Below are positions 1 through 13,887 of a DNA stretch of 64,000 nt, piece after piece. The notes below the pieces were generated by a model. It saw nothing but the letters and a program-made list of their open reading frames with translations, made no database searches and was not told where the DNA came from. Both the position numbers and the translations under genes were made by a program. The first letter of the stretch is position 1. Each line of letters opens with the position of its first letter. This stretch comes from Serinus canaria (lineage: Eukaryota; Chordata; Aves; Passeriformes; Fringillidae). The stretch is taken from positions 1,100,621 to 1,164,620 of the forward strand of contig NC_066328.1 of assembly GCF_022539315.1 (NCBI RefSeq), given 5' to 3'.

Positions 1-2100
1 TGGCAAATCCATCATCTTCACCTCCCACAGGTGACACTTGGCTGGGCAGGGCTTGGCATGAGAGATCAAGGAGACTGGTGGGATCCAAGGGATGGGATAC
101 ACCTCCAGGGTATGGTGGGTGGGCATACACTGCCTGCAGCCAGTGGCTGGCTCTACCCAAATCTCCTTCCTCAAAGAGTCCAGAGAGAAGGGAACACACC
201 TCCAGCCACTTCCCAGAAGCTTCTGCTTGTGTCCTGGTGCTTGCAGAAGAAGCTGTGGCTGCCCCATCTCTGGGGGCATGCTGGACTGGGTTTGGAGCAG
301 CCTGTTCTAGTGGAATATGTCCCTCCCCATGGCAGGGGTTGGAACGAGATGAGCTTTAAGGTTCTTTCCAACCCAGACCCTCCTGAGATTCTCTGAACAA
401 GTCCTCTCCTTCCTGCAGCATGGAGGAGTGCGAGGCACTGTGCACACGATTGGCCATCATGGTGAATGGGCAGTTCAAGTGCCTGGGCAGTCCCCAGCAC
501 CTCAAAAGCAAGTTTGGTAGTGGATACACCTTGCTGGCCAAAACCCGGAGTGAGGAGGAGGGTGAGCTGCAGGCCTTCAAAGCCTTCGTGGAGAAGACAT
601 TCCCAGGTACCGTGAGCTGCCTGAGTGGTTGCCCCCAGAGCAGGGGCAGCGTGCTTGGTGTGAACCTTCTCTAACCCAGAGCCTCTCCCTGCTCGATTCC
701 CCAGGCAGTGTCCTGAAGCATGAGCACCAGGGCATGGTGCATTACCACTTGACCAACAAGAACCTCAGCTGGGCACAGGTAAGGGGGCACTGGGAACCCT
801 TCTCCTGGCCCTTCCCGTGTTCTTGGTGCTTTGCTTTCGGTGGTGCATCCTCCCCACGCTGCATTACGCTGTGGAAACGTGGCACGGGTGGGCACGACTT
901 CCCCATGCTGACAGCTCCCTGCTCCTGCACCTCAGCCCCAGGAACCCCCTGGCGGTGCTTCAGTGTGGTCCCACTGGGACTGTGGGCAGTGGCTTTCCCC
1001 AGCCACTGATCCTGAGGGGTCCTAGCCCGGGGACTCCAGTAAAACCCCACAGCACAGATACAGTTTGTAACCCTCTGCATACAGTATACAGAGTCAGGTA
1101 TAGAGAATACCTAGTATAGCTCTCTGTATATGCTGTCTGCATGTACATTATCTATATGTAATTACATGTATACTATAGATATATTCATAGTATACAGATC
1201 GTTTTCATATGCAGTATCTAAGGAGATATATATCTGTATATTACATGCATTGGATGTAGTCTATATCATATACTGTATATTGTATTTATACAGTATTTAA
1301 TATATACTCAATAGGGTATATGGTATAGGTAATGCTCTATAAGATTATATACTCTGGAGTATATTACTCTTTATATCAAGTATGTAGTTTAGTCTATAGA
1401 GTATATATAGAGAGAGCACAAAGTATACAGATTATATTAGAACTATGTATAGGATTATATAAAAACTAGAGAGTGAGTTTATAAGTATGTATATCATATG
1501 TAGCTCAATATAAAAATTATGTGTATGCCAGATACAGATAGTTATGTATCTGTACAGATAGTTATGTATATAGTATCCTAAGTGTTATCTCTGTATTATG
1601 TAAATATTTTATATATATAATATGTTAGCAGAAGCCTTGGGCAGGGATTCAAACCCAGATATGTGTGTGTGTATATATATATATATAAACACATATATAC
1701 ATGTATATATATGTATGTATATATATATGTATGCATTTATCACATATAAATGTGTAAAATAATCATATTTATGGGGTCAGGGAAGGTGTTATTTTCCTGG
1801 GTCTCGCTGGAGAAAAAAGCTTTCTCTGCTTTTCCTGCCACAGCTGGGAGGTTCCCTGTCACAGTGGGTGTTCCCTGTCACAGTCACAGTCTGGGGCTCC
1901 TGCTGTGGTCCTAGGAGTCCTCCCCCACACTGAGTCACACTGCCTCCTGTCCGTGCCCTCCCTTGCAGGTCTTTGGGGCCCTGGAGAAAGCCAAAGAGAA
2001 GTATCACTTGGAGGACTACTCAGTGAGCCAGATCTCCCTGGAGCAGGTCTTCATGAGCTTCACTCGCTTCCAGCACTACACAGAGGACAGAGGGAAATGA
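1..2100 (+). CDS. ABCA3: ABCA3, C-terminal end (partial, 5' part outside window)
   Basis: These are the last four coding exons of an ABC-A transporter: 1-30, 419-606, 705-778 and 1969-2100 (stop TGA). All introns are GT-AG and the exons join in frame to give 140 residues. They cover the end of the second nucleotide-binding domain and the C-terminal regulatory tail. [18 protein letters not shown] is the H-loop/switch histidine region that follows Walker B; the tail contains [14 protein letters not shown] and [13 protein letters not shown], close to human ABCA3 as I remember it. In mammals ABCA3 moves phospholipid into lamellar bodies of type II lung cells for surfactant. The Walker A, Walker B and signature motifs lie before the window. 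A close ABCA paralogue (ABCA17-like) is the main alternative. The gene converges on MCRIP2. Confidence 0.87.
278..402 (+). repeat. CR1 LINE 3'-end fragment in an ABCA3 intron
   Basis: The stretch runs in CR1 sense order: a TTTGGAGCAGCCTG block, a CCATGGCAGGGGTTGGAACGA block, then AAGGTTCTTTCCAACCCAGA and a decayed end resembling the ATTCT-type 3' terminal repeat. It is heavily truncated at its 5' end, as most bird CR1 copies are. It stops about 15 bases before the acceptor of the 419-606 exon. Confidence 0.8.
1080..1770. repeat. Very AT-rich tract with (GT)n(TA)n microsatellite in the last ABCA3 intron
   Basis: About 690 bases consist almost only of TA-rich words (TATATA, GTATAT, ATAGTATAC), ending in a GT run followed by TA runs at about 1663-1735. 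The flanks are GC-rich. The tract is rich in short palindromes such as ACATGTATATATATGT. No coding potential is seen. It lies wholly in the intron between exons 705-778 and 1969-2100. Confidence 0.85.
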
Positions 2101-4277
2101 GCCCCCTGGTGCCCTGTCACGGACTGGCCCTCAGCCTATACATAGTATATATAGAGACAGTAATTTATATATCAGCGTGTCTTAAATACTGTATCAATGT
2201 AAACCTTCCCACCGAGGGGTGAGGGGATGGCAGCACTCCTGCTGCTGCCAGCGCTCCGGGCATGGGTGTGCGTGTGTGTGCGCATGTGACACTGCCACTC
2301 TCCAGCCTTCTTCATCCATGCAGCAAAAAAAATCCACCCAAAAAATCGGGAGAGCCTGGGTGGGTGGAGAGGGGGGTTGGGTTTGGGATGGCAGAGGAGG
2401 AGCGGGATCCCCTCTGCTGCCCTCCTCCCTGCCCGTGGCTCACACCCAGCGGGACGCTGCCCCGCGCTCCTCACCCACATGTCCCTGTGTTGTTTGGTGG
2501 TTGCTCGTGGTTTAGCAGGAGGCTGTCACATAGCTCAGATCCAAACCGTCCTTTGGGCAGTGGGATGTGCTGGGATTGCCCCTGGGAGCACTTTGTGTTC
2601 AGATGGGGGGGCCAGCTCAGCTCCTGTCTGGCACCTGCCTGGCATGGGAAAGAGGAGGCTCTGTCTCCTTTAAGTGCTAGGGAAAACTGTTTCCTGATGC
2701 CTGCTTGCCAAGCCTGCCTCAAGGCTTGGCTCTGGCCCCAGCTGTGCAAGGGGAGCTGTGGTGCCAGGAGCTGGCACTGGGTGAGAGGTAGCAATGGAGC
2801 GATGCCCAGAGCTCGGCCCCAGGAACAGCACGTGATGGGCATGGCTGGGAGCTGGAGCTGGAGGCAGTGAGGGGTGCCCAGGGACGCTGCAGGGACGGGT
2901 GAGAGGTGCCACAAGGTCCCTGAGGACACTGTGGGTTGAGTGAGAAGTGCTGCAGGGTCTTGGCTTTGATCTGTAGGACAGGTATGACGTGTCACAGGGT
3001 GCCCAGGGATGCTGCTGGCCTCAGTGTTGTGCCCATGCAGGGGTGCTGCCAGCAGCACTGCCCCACACTGTGCAGTGCAGCCACAGGACCAGTCTGAAGC
3101 TAGCGATGCCCTCGCTGTGCCCATGTCCTGCTGAGCTCACCTCTTTACACCCCACACAGCTCCAACCTGACCATATCTGTCCTGCATCCTCCTCCTCATC
3201 CCCTCTGCCCCTGACCAGGCTGTGCCAGCAGCAGCAGGCAGGGAGCAGAGGTCCTGTCCTGCCCCTGCCTGGCTCCAGGATGCTGCTGGGCACCAGCATT
3301 GCCCAGTCTTGCCTGGGCCCAGTTGGAGGAGGCAGCTCCTTTTTGGAGTTTCCCAGTGACTGGGTTGGGGGTTTTTTTGTTTGTTTGTTGGAAATCTGTG
3401 TTGATTCTTGTCTGTCCTTAACTAGTCCCTGTGTCACCTGGGGCAGCCCCTTGGGAGCTGCCCCATGATCAATGCAGAGCTATTTGCACTATAGTACTAC
3501 ACACAATTGCACATAATTAATATTTATGGCAAGGGGGGCTGATTCCCTCCCAGTGATTGCATTGTCAGGGGTTGGGTTATAGTTTTGGGTTGGGTTTTCA
3601 TTTTTTTTCCTTGTGACTGACTCATTTATTCCTGTTCCATTTCTTCCCTTTGCCTAATGTTGTTGTTCAGAACAATGGTGCATCATGTTACTAAGAATTT
3701 CCCCAGATCTTAAAGATGTGTGTTTTTATTAGTCAGCAGCCAGCAGGTGAATGGCCTGCTTAGACATCTTGGAGTCCTTTGGAATTGCTGGCAGGGAGGG
3801 ATTGTAGCCTGGGAGCATCCTGGTGGGCAGCAGAGCCAGCCACTGCCAGGGCACCGTGCAGGGGGGAATCCCAGCAGCAGTGACTTTCCCAGGAAGGGGG
3901 AAAAAAAGGGGGAATGCTTTTTGCTGGGAGGGTAGCTGAAGTGCTGAAACTCCCAGTAACTGTTTTCTGGAAAGGGATGTAAAGCAGGATGTAGATTCTC
4001 ACAGGCTTTTCCTGGGATGGGGAAGAATGAGAATGTGGAGGTTTGAGGGGTTGAGATGCACAAGTGCCACAGGCTGGCAGTGCCCTGAGCACAGTAGTAA
4101 CAGTCCATGTCCTGTTGGCTCTGGTGCCCCCTGCAAGGCTTGGTGCTGGGTGGGGACACGGAGGCAGCTTAACCCCCACACTGCCAATGATGCCAGGGCA
4201 GAGCTGATGGGAGAGTCCATAGCAAGGATGACATCCCCGGCCCCAGCCCTCCATCACTCTGGGGCCACCCTGGCCCA

Positions 4278-4283
4278 AATAAA
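4278..4283 (+). terminator. Possible proximal poly(A) signal of ABCA3
   Basis: AATAAA stands on the plus strand about 2.2 kb after the ABCA3 stop. Sequence after it is only weakly GT-rich (GGAGGTGTTATGG), so it may be a minor site. Confidence 0.45.
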
Positions 4284-4576
4284 GGAGGTGTTATGGAAGC
4301 AGCATTTCCCTGTCCCAGGGGCTGTAACACCCTGCCTGGCAGCAAGGCAGGCACTGTGAGCTGTGCGTGGTGCTGCTCCTGATTTCAGTCACAGCCACAG
4401 TGCCAGGTGTGCCAGCCTGGGGCTGGGAGCAGGACCAGGAGTGCTCTGTGGGCAGGTGCCAGGGGCAGAGCTGCTGCTGGCACTGCTCTGGCCTCCCAGG
4501 GGGGGCGAAGCAAAACAGCCCCTGGCCAACTTCTACTCCCTCCTGGCTGCAGTGTGGTTGTTCCCATCATAGGAAT

Positions 4577-4582
4577 AATAAA
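4577..4582 (+). terminator. Likely main poly(A) signal of ABCA3
   Basis: AATAAA is followed by a T-rich run and GTGGGTGTTTCC, a good downstream GU/U-rich element. It is the last canonical plus-strand signal before the convergent MCRIP2 gene. Confidence 0.65.
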
Positions 4583-4605
4583 GATGATTTTTTTTTTCCA
4601 GTGGG

Positions 4606-5211
4606 TGTTTCCTGGCCTCCTTTGGATTCAGACTCCATTCAGCCTGTGCTGGCTCCCTGCTCTCTGCCTGGGGAGAAGACATGGGGGTAGAGGGGTGTCA
4701 TACAAAACCAGAACTAGTAGAGCTCAGTCTGGCTTGAAAAGCCCAGCAGCTGAGGAGTTTTTTTGTAGAAACAGATGTTGGGGTCCCCACTCTTTTTACT
4801 TCAGGTAGCCACAACTATCCTCTCTCAGCTCTCCCACACAACCACAGGTGAGGGGGAAGACTTCGAGCCTTTTGGCCTCCATGGCAATGGGCAGCGGCCC
4901 CTGGCACTCCCATTCCTGCAGCTTTGCCCACCTACATGCTGCAGCCTAGCTCTGGAGCACAGCCAGGGTGCTCAGTCCCCCCTGCCGATGCCCATATCCC
5001 CCGCCCAATCCCAAACATCACCTAAGACAGCACTACCCCCTGGCTGAGCCCCGGGAGATGAGGCAGCATCAGGGCAAGGACACAGCTGCAAGGAAGAGGA
5101 GCTCCAAACCCTTGAATCCACAGAAGCCAGCTTCCCACTGAGCCACGAGTCAGCTGGGAGCATCCCCTCTTCCCCATGCCACAAGCGCGGCTCCACGGGC
5201 AGTTTCAGCGC
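4606..5211. other. Short intergenic gap between convergent ABCA3 and MCRIP2
   Basis: About 600 bases lie between the two inferred 3' ends. I see no exon, tRNA or recognisable repeat. Confidence 0.5.
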
Positions 5212-5217
5212 TTTATT
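5212..5217 (-). terminator. Poly(A) signal of MCRIP2
   Basis: The plus strand reads TTTATT, which is AATAAA on the minus strand. It lies about 340 bases past the MCRIP2 stop and is the first canonical signal there, giving a short 3' UTR in the last exon. Confidence 0.75.
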
Positions 5218-5555
5218 GTCTGGCGGTGCTGCTGCAGCACCCCCTGCCCTCCCGTGGCTGCAGGGGGGAGCCGCTCCCTCGTCCCCAGCGTGGCACCGCA
5301 GTGTCCCTGGAGCTGGAGGCTGCAGGAGCTGCAGCAGTCCGAGAACTGGCACTTAAGGAATCCTGGCTGGGGCTGCACGCTGCTCCTGTGCCGGGCACAG
5401 GGAGGGCGCGTGGCCGGGCATGGCTGTGGTCCGGTGCTCTGGGCTGCCTCGCTCCACCTCAGGCGTCTCAAAAACGCCACCGATGCTGGGCTTCACCAGG
5501 TGCTCGCAGCTTCGTTTCTCTTACAAAGAAACCAAACTCAACCTTTTCTTCCCTT

Positions 5556-8500
5556 TTATGAGCTGTTCTCGATTTTGGCCAGAAATTGCTGTGCCCACCA
5601 ATCCTCCAGGTCGATGGGAACGAAGTCTGAGAAAGAAGGGAGGGAGAGAAGGGAACAGCTGGAGCAGAGCTCTATGTGCTCCGTTGCAAACCCCAGAAAA
5701 AATAACCATGGAATCACAGAATATCCTCAGCTGGAAGGGATCCACAGGGATCATCCAGTCCAACTCCCAGCCCTGCACAGACACCCCAACAATCCCACCC
5801 TGGGCATCCCTGGCAGCGCTGTCCAAGCACTCCTGGAGCTCTGGCAGCCTCGGGGCTGTGCCCATTCCCTGGGGAGCCTGGGCAGTGCCAGCACCCTCTG
5901 GGGAAAGAACCTTTCCTGATCTCCAATCTAATGACACTCCCAGGTCTCCTCCACCCCTGTGCCATGTCCCCAAAAGGCCAGACTGGGTCTACAGGGATAG
6001 TCTCTTCCTTGAGGAGCTCTCAGCCACTGTGAGAGCCCAAAGGCTGCTGACTCCAGATGCCACCAGACAGGTGCTGTCCCCAAGCCCAATTGGTTCTGCT
6101 GGACCCAGGAAATGCAGGTTCCCACGGGTAGCTCCTCTCTCCAGCACAATGCTGAACCCCGTGGTGGCAAGAGAGGGCCTGAATCCCAGAGGAGTCAGCA
6201 ACACAGTGGAACATCAAAGGGATGCAGTAGGACATCCCCACCACAGTGCCTGGGGACAGCCATCTCCCTCCAGCACCCACAGAGTGACCTCAGCACCAGC
6301 AGGACAGACCCAACCAGCCCCTCTGGCACATCTAGCACTGGAATCCTCCTCCTCCTCCTTCCACTACAGCCCTGCTCAGGTGCAGGCTGAGCCCACAGCC
6401 ACTCACTACACCCCGAGCCTGATGCACCCCAAAGGGCCACAACCACTGCCCACTTACTTTTGAGTCCAGGGTTGGGGGTTTTCTCCACGTACTGCACAGG
6501 GCCGCAGGCGCTCTCCCCGCTCCGGCTGCTGTCCAGCTGCTGCTCTACCTGCTGCCAGGCTAGGGGGGGAACGAGCTCTGGGTGGGTTTGGGACAGGGCT
6601 CCCGGTGCAGGGGGGGCTGAGGGACAGGAGCAGGAGGAGGAGCCATGGAGGGCAAGTGACCAGGCTAGGGACTCCATGCCTGCCACTGATGTCCCCAGCA
6701 TGGTGTAGGTGCCGGGGAGGGGCTCCATCTGCTCCAGCTCCCCTGGGTGCTGCCCCAGGGACCCCCTGCCCTCACCTTCATAGACAAAGCGGACGTTCTC
6801 CTCGTGGGCCAGGGTGTAACATTCTTCAGGGGCTGAGATCTGCTGCAGCAGCAGTGGGGGCCTCTTGCCATTCACTCTGTTGAAGACGAGTTTCTGCGCT
6901 GGGCTGTGGAGGGAGGGAAGCAAGGGGGGGTGAGGGCACAGGCATCTCTGCCCACCCCAGCAAGAACTGGGGTGGTTCAGGTGTCCTGGGCTGCCCCACA
7001 GTGAACACACTCACCCACAGCTGCAACTACCCAGTCCTGTCCCCGAGGACTGTGATGGAGAGGGACCCAGGTACAAGGGATTCTGACACAGAAGGGGTGC
7101 AAGGGGAGCTCCCTGGGGAAAAGCACCAGCTGCCCATCCCCCACCCATCCTCAAATCTAGCACCAAGTGCAGTCCCTGAGATAAAGAATCTGCCACCAAA
7201 GTTACAGGAATATCAGGAAATGGAAGTGAAATCCAGTCAGGTACTGGACAGGGGATGTGCCATCTTCTGCAGATCAAGCACTCAGGTTCAGTGGAACAGC
7301 TCTGGCCCCAGCATGGGGCACACAAGGTCCCTCAGGACTGGGATGTTACACTCTGAAAAGTGGGAGCAGGTCAGGCTGCCTCAGAGCTGGGATCTCCTCT
7401 GGGGAGGGACACTTCAACCACTCCCTGCCTGGATGCAGCAACACCCACCAGAGCTAAAGGCAAGACTTGGGATGAGACCTGGGAGCATGTTCAACGCAAA
7501 CTCCAACATTTTGGCTTTTCTGCCCAGCTCTAGGGGAGGACACGTTTGCAACAGCCACGTTCCTCACGGGGCAAAGTCTAAGGGGCCCTAGGAGTGGGTT
7601 TGGGTTTGGAGGGCAGGAGAGACTGGGAGCAGGCAGCTCCTTCAGATCTGCAGACAGGGACTGGGGAGGGCAGTGACCCTCAAGCCCCCACAGCCAGGGG
7701 CACTGGGCAGGCAGGAGGAGGGCAAGTGTGGCGGAAGCTGCTCCAGTAAATTCCAGGGATCCTGGGAAGGAGAGGAACTGGGGGGGTAGGGGGGGAGCTC
7801 ATTTCTTGGAGCTGGAGAGGACGTGCAGAAGCAGAGGGGAGTCCCACTACCCTGTTTGGATGCGCTGCGACTCCAAACCTCCAGTGGGGAAAGGGTCTCA
7901 AGGGATCCCATCACCACCTCCCAGCCACAGGGATACCCCACAGCACCCTGCCAACAGCTCCGGGTGTCGCTGCGGGAGACTGGAATTCATCAGAAAGCGT
8001 CACCCCGGCTTTTGGGGCAGAGGGGAACGCCAGCTCGGCGTGGGCTCCGCGGCCCCCGTGGGTGCGCGGCGCGGCCAAGGCGGGCGGGACCGGCGCTGGC
8101 CCCGCCGCCCGGTTCGTGCAATCGGGGCCGTCCGCGGAGGGGCTGGACCAGCCCGGCCCCGGCTCTGCCCAGCGCCAGGACCCCCCCGCACCGCCTCCTT
8201 GGCGTGACCCCACCGGTCCCACTCCCCGCGATTTCTGGGGATGGCCCGTGGGAAGGAGGAGAGGCGGCCACTCCGGTGTGGCCCCGAGGAGACGCGCGGC
8301 GGCCCCCAGCACAGGGCACAGGACACTGGCGTGCCCGGGGCTTCCGCGGGACGCCTGCGGCCACAAGCACCACCGAGACCCCCGGGGCGAGCGGCACTGA
8401 GCGGAGACCCCGGGTCCCCCCTCCCCGTCCCACCCGGCGGCCCGGCCGTCCCGTTCCCCTTCCCAAGGTCACGCCCGGCCGCCCCTGCGCCGGTCCCCTT

Positions 8501-8735
8501 CCCAAGGTCACAGGGGCTCACCTGGCCGGGGGCCACAGGCCGGGCTGCGGCCGCCCCCGATACTCGCCCAGTTTGCTGCTCTCCACCGCCTGCTGTGTGG
8601 GACCTGCGGGGAGCGCGGGGCGTCAGGGGGGCGGCGGGGGCGGGACGGAGCCCCCGCGCCCCCGGCCCCGCACCCCCCGGTACCTGTGCGGCGCTGCGTG
8701 GCGAGCTTGCTGGGGCCCCGTGTCAGCGTGTACAT
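5556..8735 (-). CDS. MCRIP2: MCRIP2 (FAM195A), MAPK-regulated corepressor-interacting protein 2, complete
   Basis: There are five coding exons on the minus strand: 8735-8684, 8603-8522, 6903-6776, 6559-6458 and 5626-5556 (stop TAA). All have GT-AG borders and phases that match, for 144 residues (human about 160). Landmarks are the N-terminus MYTLTRGPSKLATQRRTG, the core KLVFNRVNGKRP, YTLAHEENVRFVYEAWQQV (residues 74-92), GPVQYVEKTPNP (107-118) and the C-terminus NFVPIDLEDWWAQQFLAKI. The MCRIP family is small and largely disordered; MCRIP1 binds CtBP under ERK control, and MCRIP2 is reported with the RNA helicase DDX6 and in stress granules. The start has A at -3. The gene converges on ABCA3 and is head-to-head with METTL26 and the tRNA. 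Intron 4 holds a CR1 fragment. Confidence 0.95.
5701..5935 (-). repeat. CR1 LINE 3' fragment (antisense) in MCRIP2 intron 4
   Basis: Read on the plus strand this is the reverse complement of a CR1 tail: GGAATCACAGAAT, AGCTGGAAGGGATCC, CATCCAGTCCAACTCCCAGCC, then the 'TGGGCATCCCTGGCAG...TCCAAGCACTCCTGGAGCTC' body, ending near CTCCAATCTAATG. It is inserted in the same orientation as MCRIP2 transcription. Confidence 0.88.
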
Positions 8736-8890
8736 CCTGCGGGCCCCGGCCCACGGCCACGCCGCCCTCTCGAGTGCCGCAGGTGCCCCTCGCCGGGGCC
8801 TTAAGCGGGCAGGGCCGGGCCCCCCCTCGGCTCCGACACGCCCCCACGCTTAAAGGGGAACGCGCGAGGAGCGAAGGGGACGCGCAGACA
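8000..8890 (-). promoter_or_regulatory. CpG-island promoter region of MCRIP2
   Basis: GC- and CpG-dense sequence covers the first two MCRIP2 exons and continues about 150 bases upstream of the start codon. On the minus strand an upstream CTTTAAGCGTGGGGGCGTG block (about 8836-8855) combines a TATA-like CTTTAAG with a GGGGGCGTG KLF/EGR-type box. The transcription start is not visible and is inferred to lie at about 8740-8850. Confidence 0.55.
8453..8511 (+). repeat. Duplicated CCAAGGTCAC element in the MCRIP2 CpG island
   Basis: Two near-identical 20-base copies (8453-8472 and 8492-8511, 19 of 20 bases equal) are offset by 39 bases. Each contains CCAAGGTCA, which fits an orphan nuclear-receptor (ERR/SF-1 type) extended half-site. 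The second copy lies just inside MCRIP2 intron 2, next to the exon 2 donor. Confidence 0.55.
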
Positions 8891-9410
8891 GCGCTCAGCG
8901 CTCGGGGGGCGCGGGGGACACGCGCGGGACAGGTCGGGGGCACACACAGGTCGGTGGGAGGCGTGCGGGGACACACGCGACACGTGTGTGCTGTGCAAGA
9001 GACATGTCTGGGTTGTGGGGACGCACGGGGGACACGCACGGGATACACCGGCGGTGCGCGTGTGGGTTTGTGGGGACACACAGAATGCAGGAACACACGC
9101 TGGAGACAAGCATGGCACATGCTGGGAGCACATGTGGGGACTTTCATGGGACACAGAGGGGACGTGGGAGACACACGACTCGCACAGGACACACAGAATG
9201 CACAGAAGGGACATTGGACCATGCGGGGCTGAAGTAGGGGAGAGGGCACAGCAGGCACGTGGGACACAAGAGGGCACAGGCGCGCAGGGGACACGGGAGT
9301 CACGGGAAACTCGGAGGGGACCTGCACGGGGACATTCAGGAGACAGGACACTGGAGCCACGGCACACACAGGGGACAGATAGGGGTCATTCCTGGGACAC
9401 AAAGGACCTA
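8890..9410. repeat. Degenerate GGGGACAC-type minisatellite
   Basis: The stretch is built from imperfect variants of GGGGACACRC and GGGACACAG at irregular spacing, with strong purine/pyrimidine skew (A, C and G on the plus strand, few T). It yields long open frames on both strands that are artefacts of the repeat. It lies between the divergent MCRIP2 and tRNA/METTL26 promoters. Confidence 0.7.
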
Positions 9411-13060
<3,650 letters not shown>

Positions 13061-13435
13061 CCTGCCCTGACGGCACTTCCAGCGCCTCCCGGCACTGCTG
13101 TCTCCATGACGCCTCCTGCAAGGTGTCACTGTCCCACCGTGGCTGCCACTGCGGCTGGGGACAGCAGTGATGGGACAGAGCCCCGCTCACCCAGCTGGGG
13201 CTGACTTGGCTGGGCAGGGTCCATCTCCCCTGGTGCCTTTGGGGCTCCCTTTGCAGTGGGGTGCCCCAGGCTGGGCCACAAGACCCAGCACAGCTGCCAC
13301 GGGGGAGCACAGATGTGGGGGGGGACGACAATACCCCTGGCATGGGGGAGACTCCTTGCTCCATTTCCTCGGAGGCTGCTATGCCAATGGTGTCTCCCTT
13401 CCCCCTTTCCTCAGGATTGTGCTGTTGCCCCCCCC

Positions 13436-13441
13436 AATAAA
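13436..13441 (+). terminator. Poly(A) signal of METTL26
   Basis: AATAAA lies about 375 bases after the METTL26 stop and is followed by CTCTGTGGCTTTG. It is the only canonical plus-strand signal before WFIKKN1. Confidence 0.75.
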
Positions 13442-13605
13442 CTCTGTGGCTTTGCCCCCCACACCCCAGCAGCTCCCTGATGCTTTCAGCACAAACACTG
13501 GGGGTGGGGGTGTCCCGAGTTCCAACTCCTGCACCAATGAAAGGGTCAGGTCCAGCACCCAGGGGTGTTACACTGGGCCCAGGGGCTTTGGTGAAGTGGA
13601 AAGAT

Positions 13606-13611
13606 TTTATG
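13606..13611 (-). terminator. Possible variant poly(A) signal of WFIKKN1
   Basis: The plus strand reads TTTATG, which is CATAAA on the minus strand, about 280 bases past the WFIKKN1 stop. I found no AATAAA or ATTAAA on the minus strand between the WFIKKN1 stop and the METTL26 3' end, so this weak variant is the best visible candidate. Confidence 0.3.
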
Positions 13612-13887
13612 AGTGGGGTGTTACCAGCAGATCTCCCGCCACTCTGCAACCCCGCCCAGTTCTCTATTGCTTCTGGACAGGCTGGGGTAGGGGTCACACG
13701 GTGGGGGAAACATGCGGCAGATAAATTACAGCAGAGGTGGGACCTGCTCTGGGGCTCAGCATGGGGTTGGGGAGAACTACCTGACAGTGGTAGCCTCTAG
13801 ACACAGGCACTGGTGCAGGGGCTCTCTCAGGCTGCCCCCTCCGTGCTGTGTCTGCAGCTCTCCCCTTCAGCACATCCTGACTCTCCC

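Larger units (their letters stand above)
2101..4605 (+). other. ABCA3: ABCA3 3' untranslated region
   Basis: From the ABCA3 stop codon to the inferred cleavage site there is no further exon or convincing reading frame. Two AT-rich islands stand out in otherwise GC-rich sequence, at about 2135-2205 and 3476-3535. A CA/GT-rich stretch lies at 2262-2290. The 3' limit is inferred from the second AATAAA and could be nearer 4300 if the first one is used. Confidence 0.65.

Noticed and set aside
5420..6463. 347-codon plus-strand open frame
   Set aside because: It runs antisense through MCRIP2 exon 5, a CR1 fragment and exon 4, with no family resemblance.
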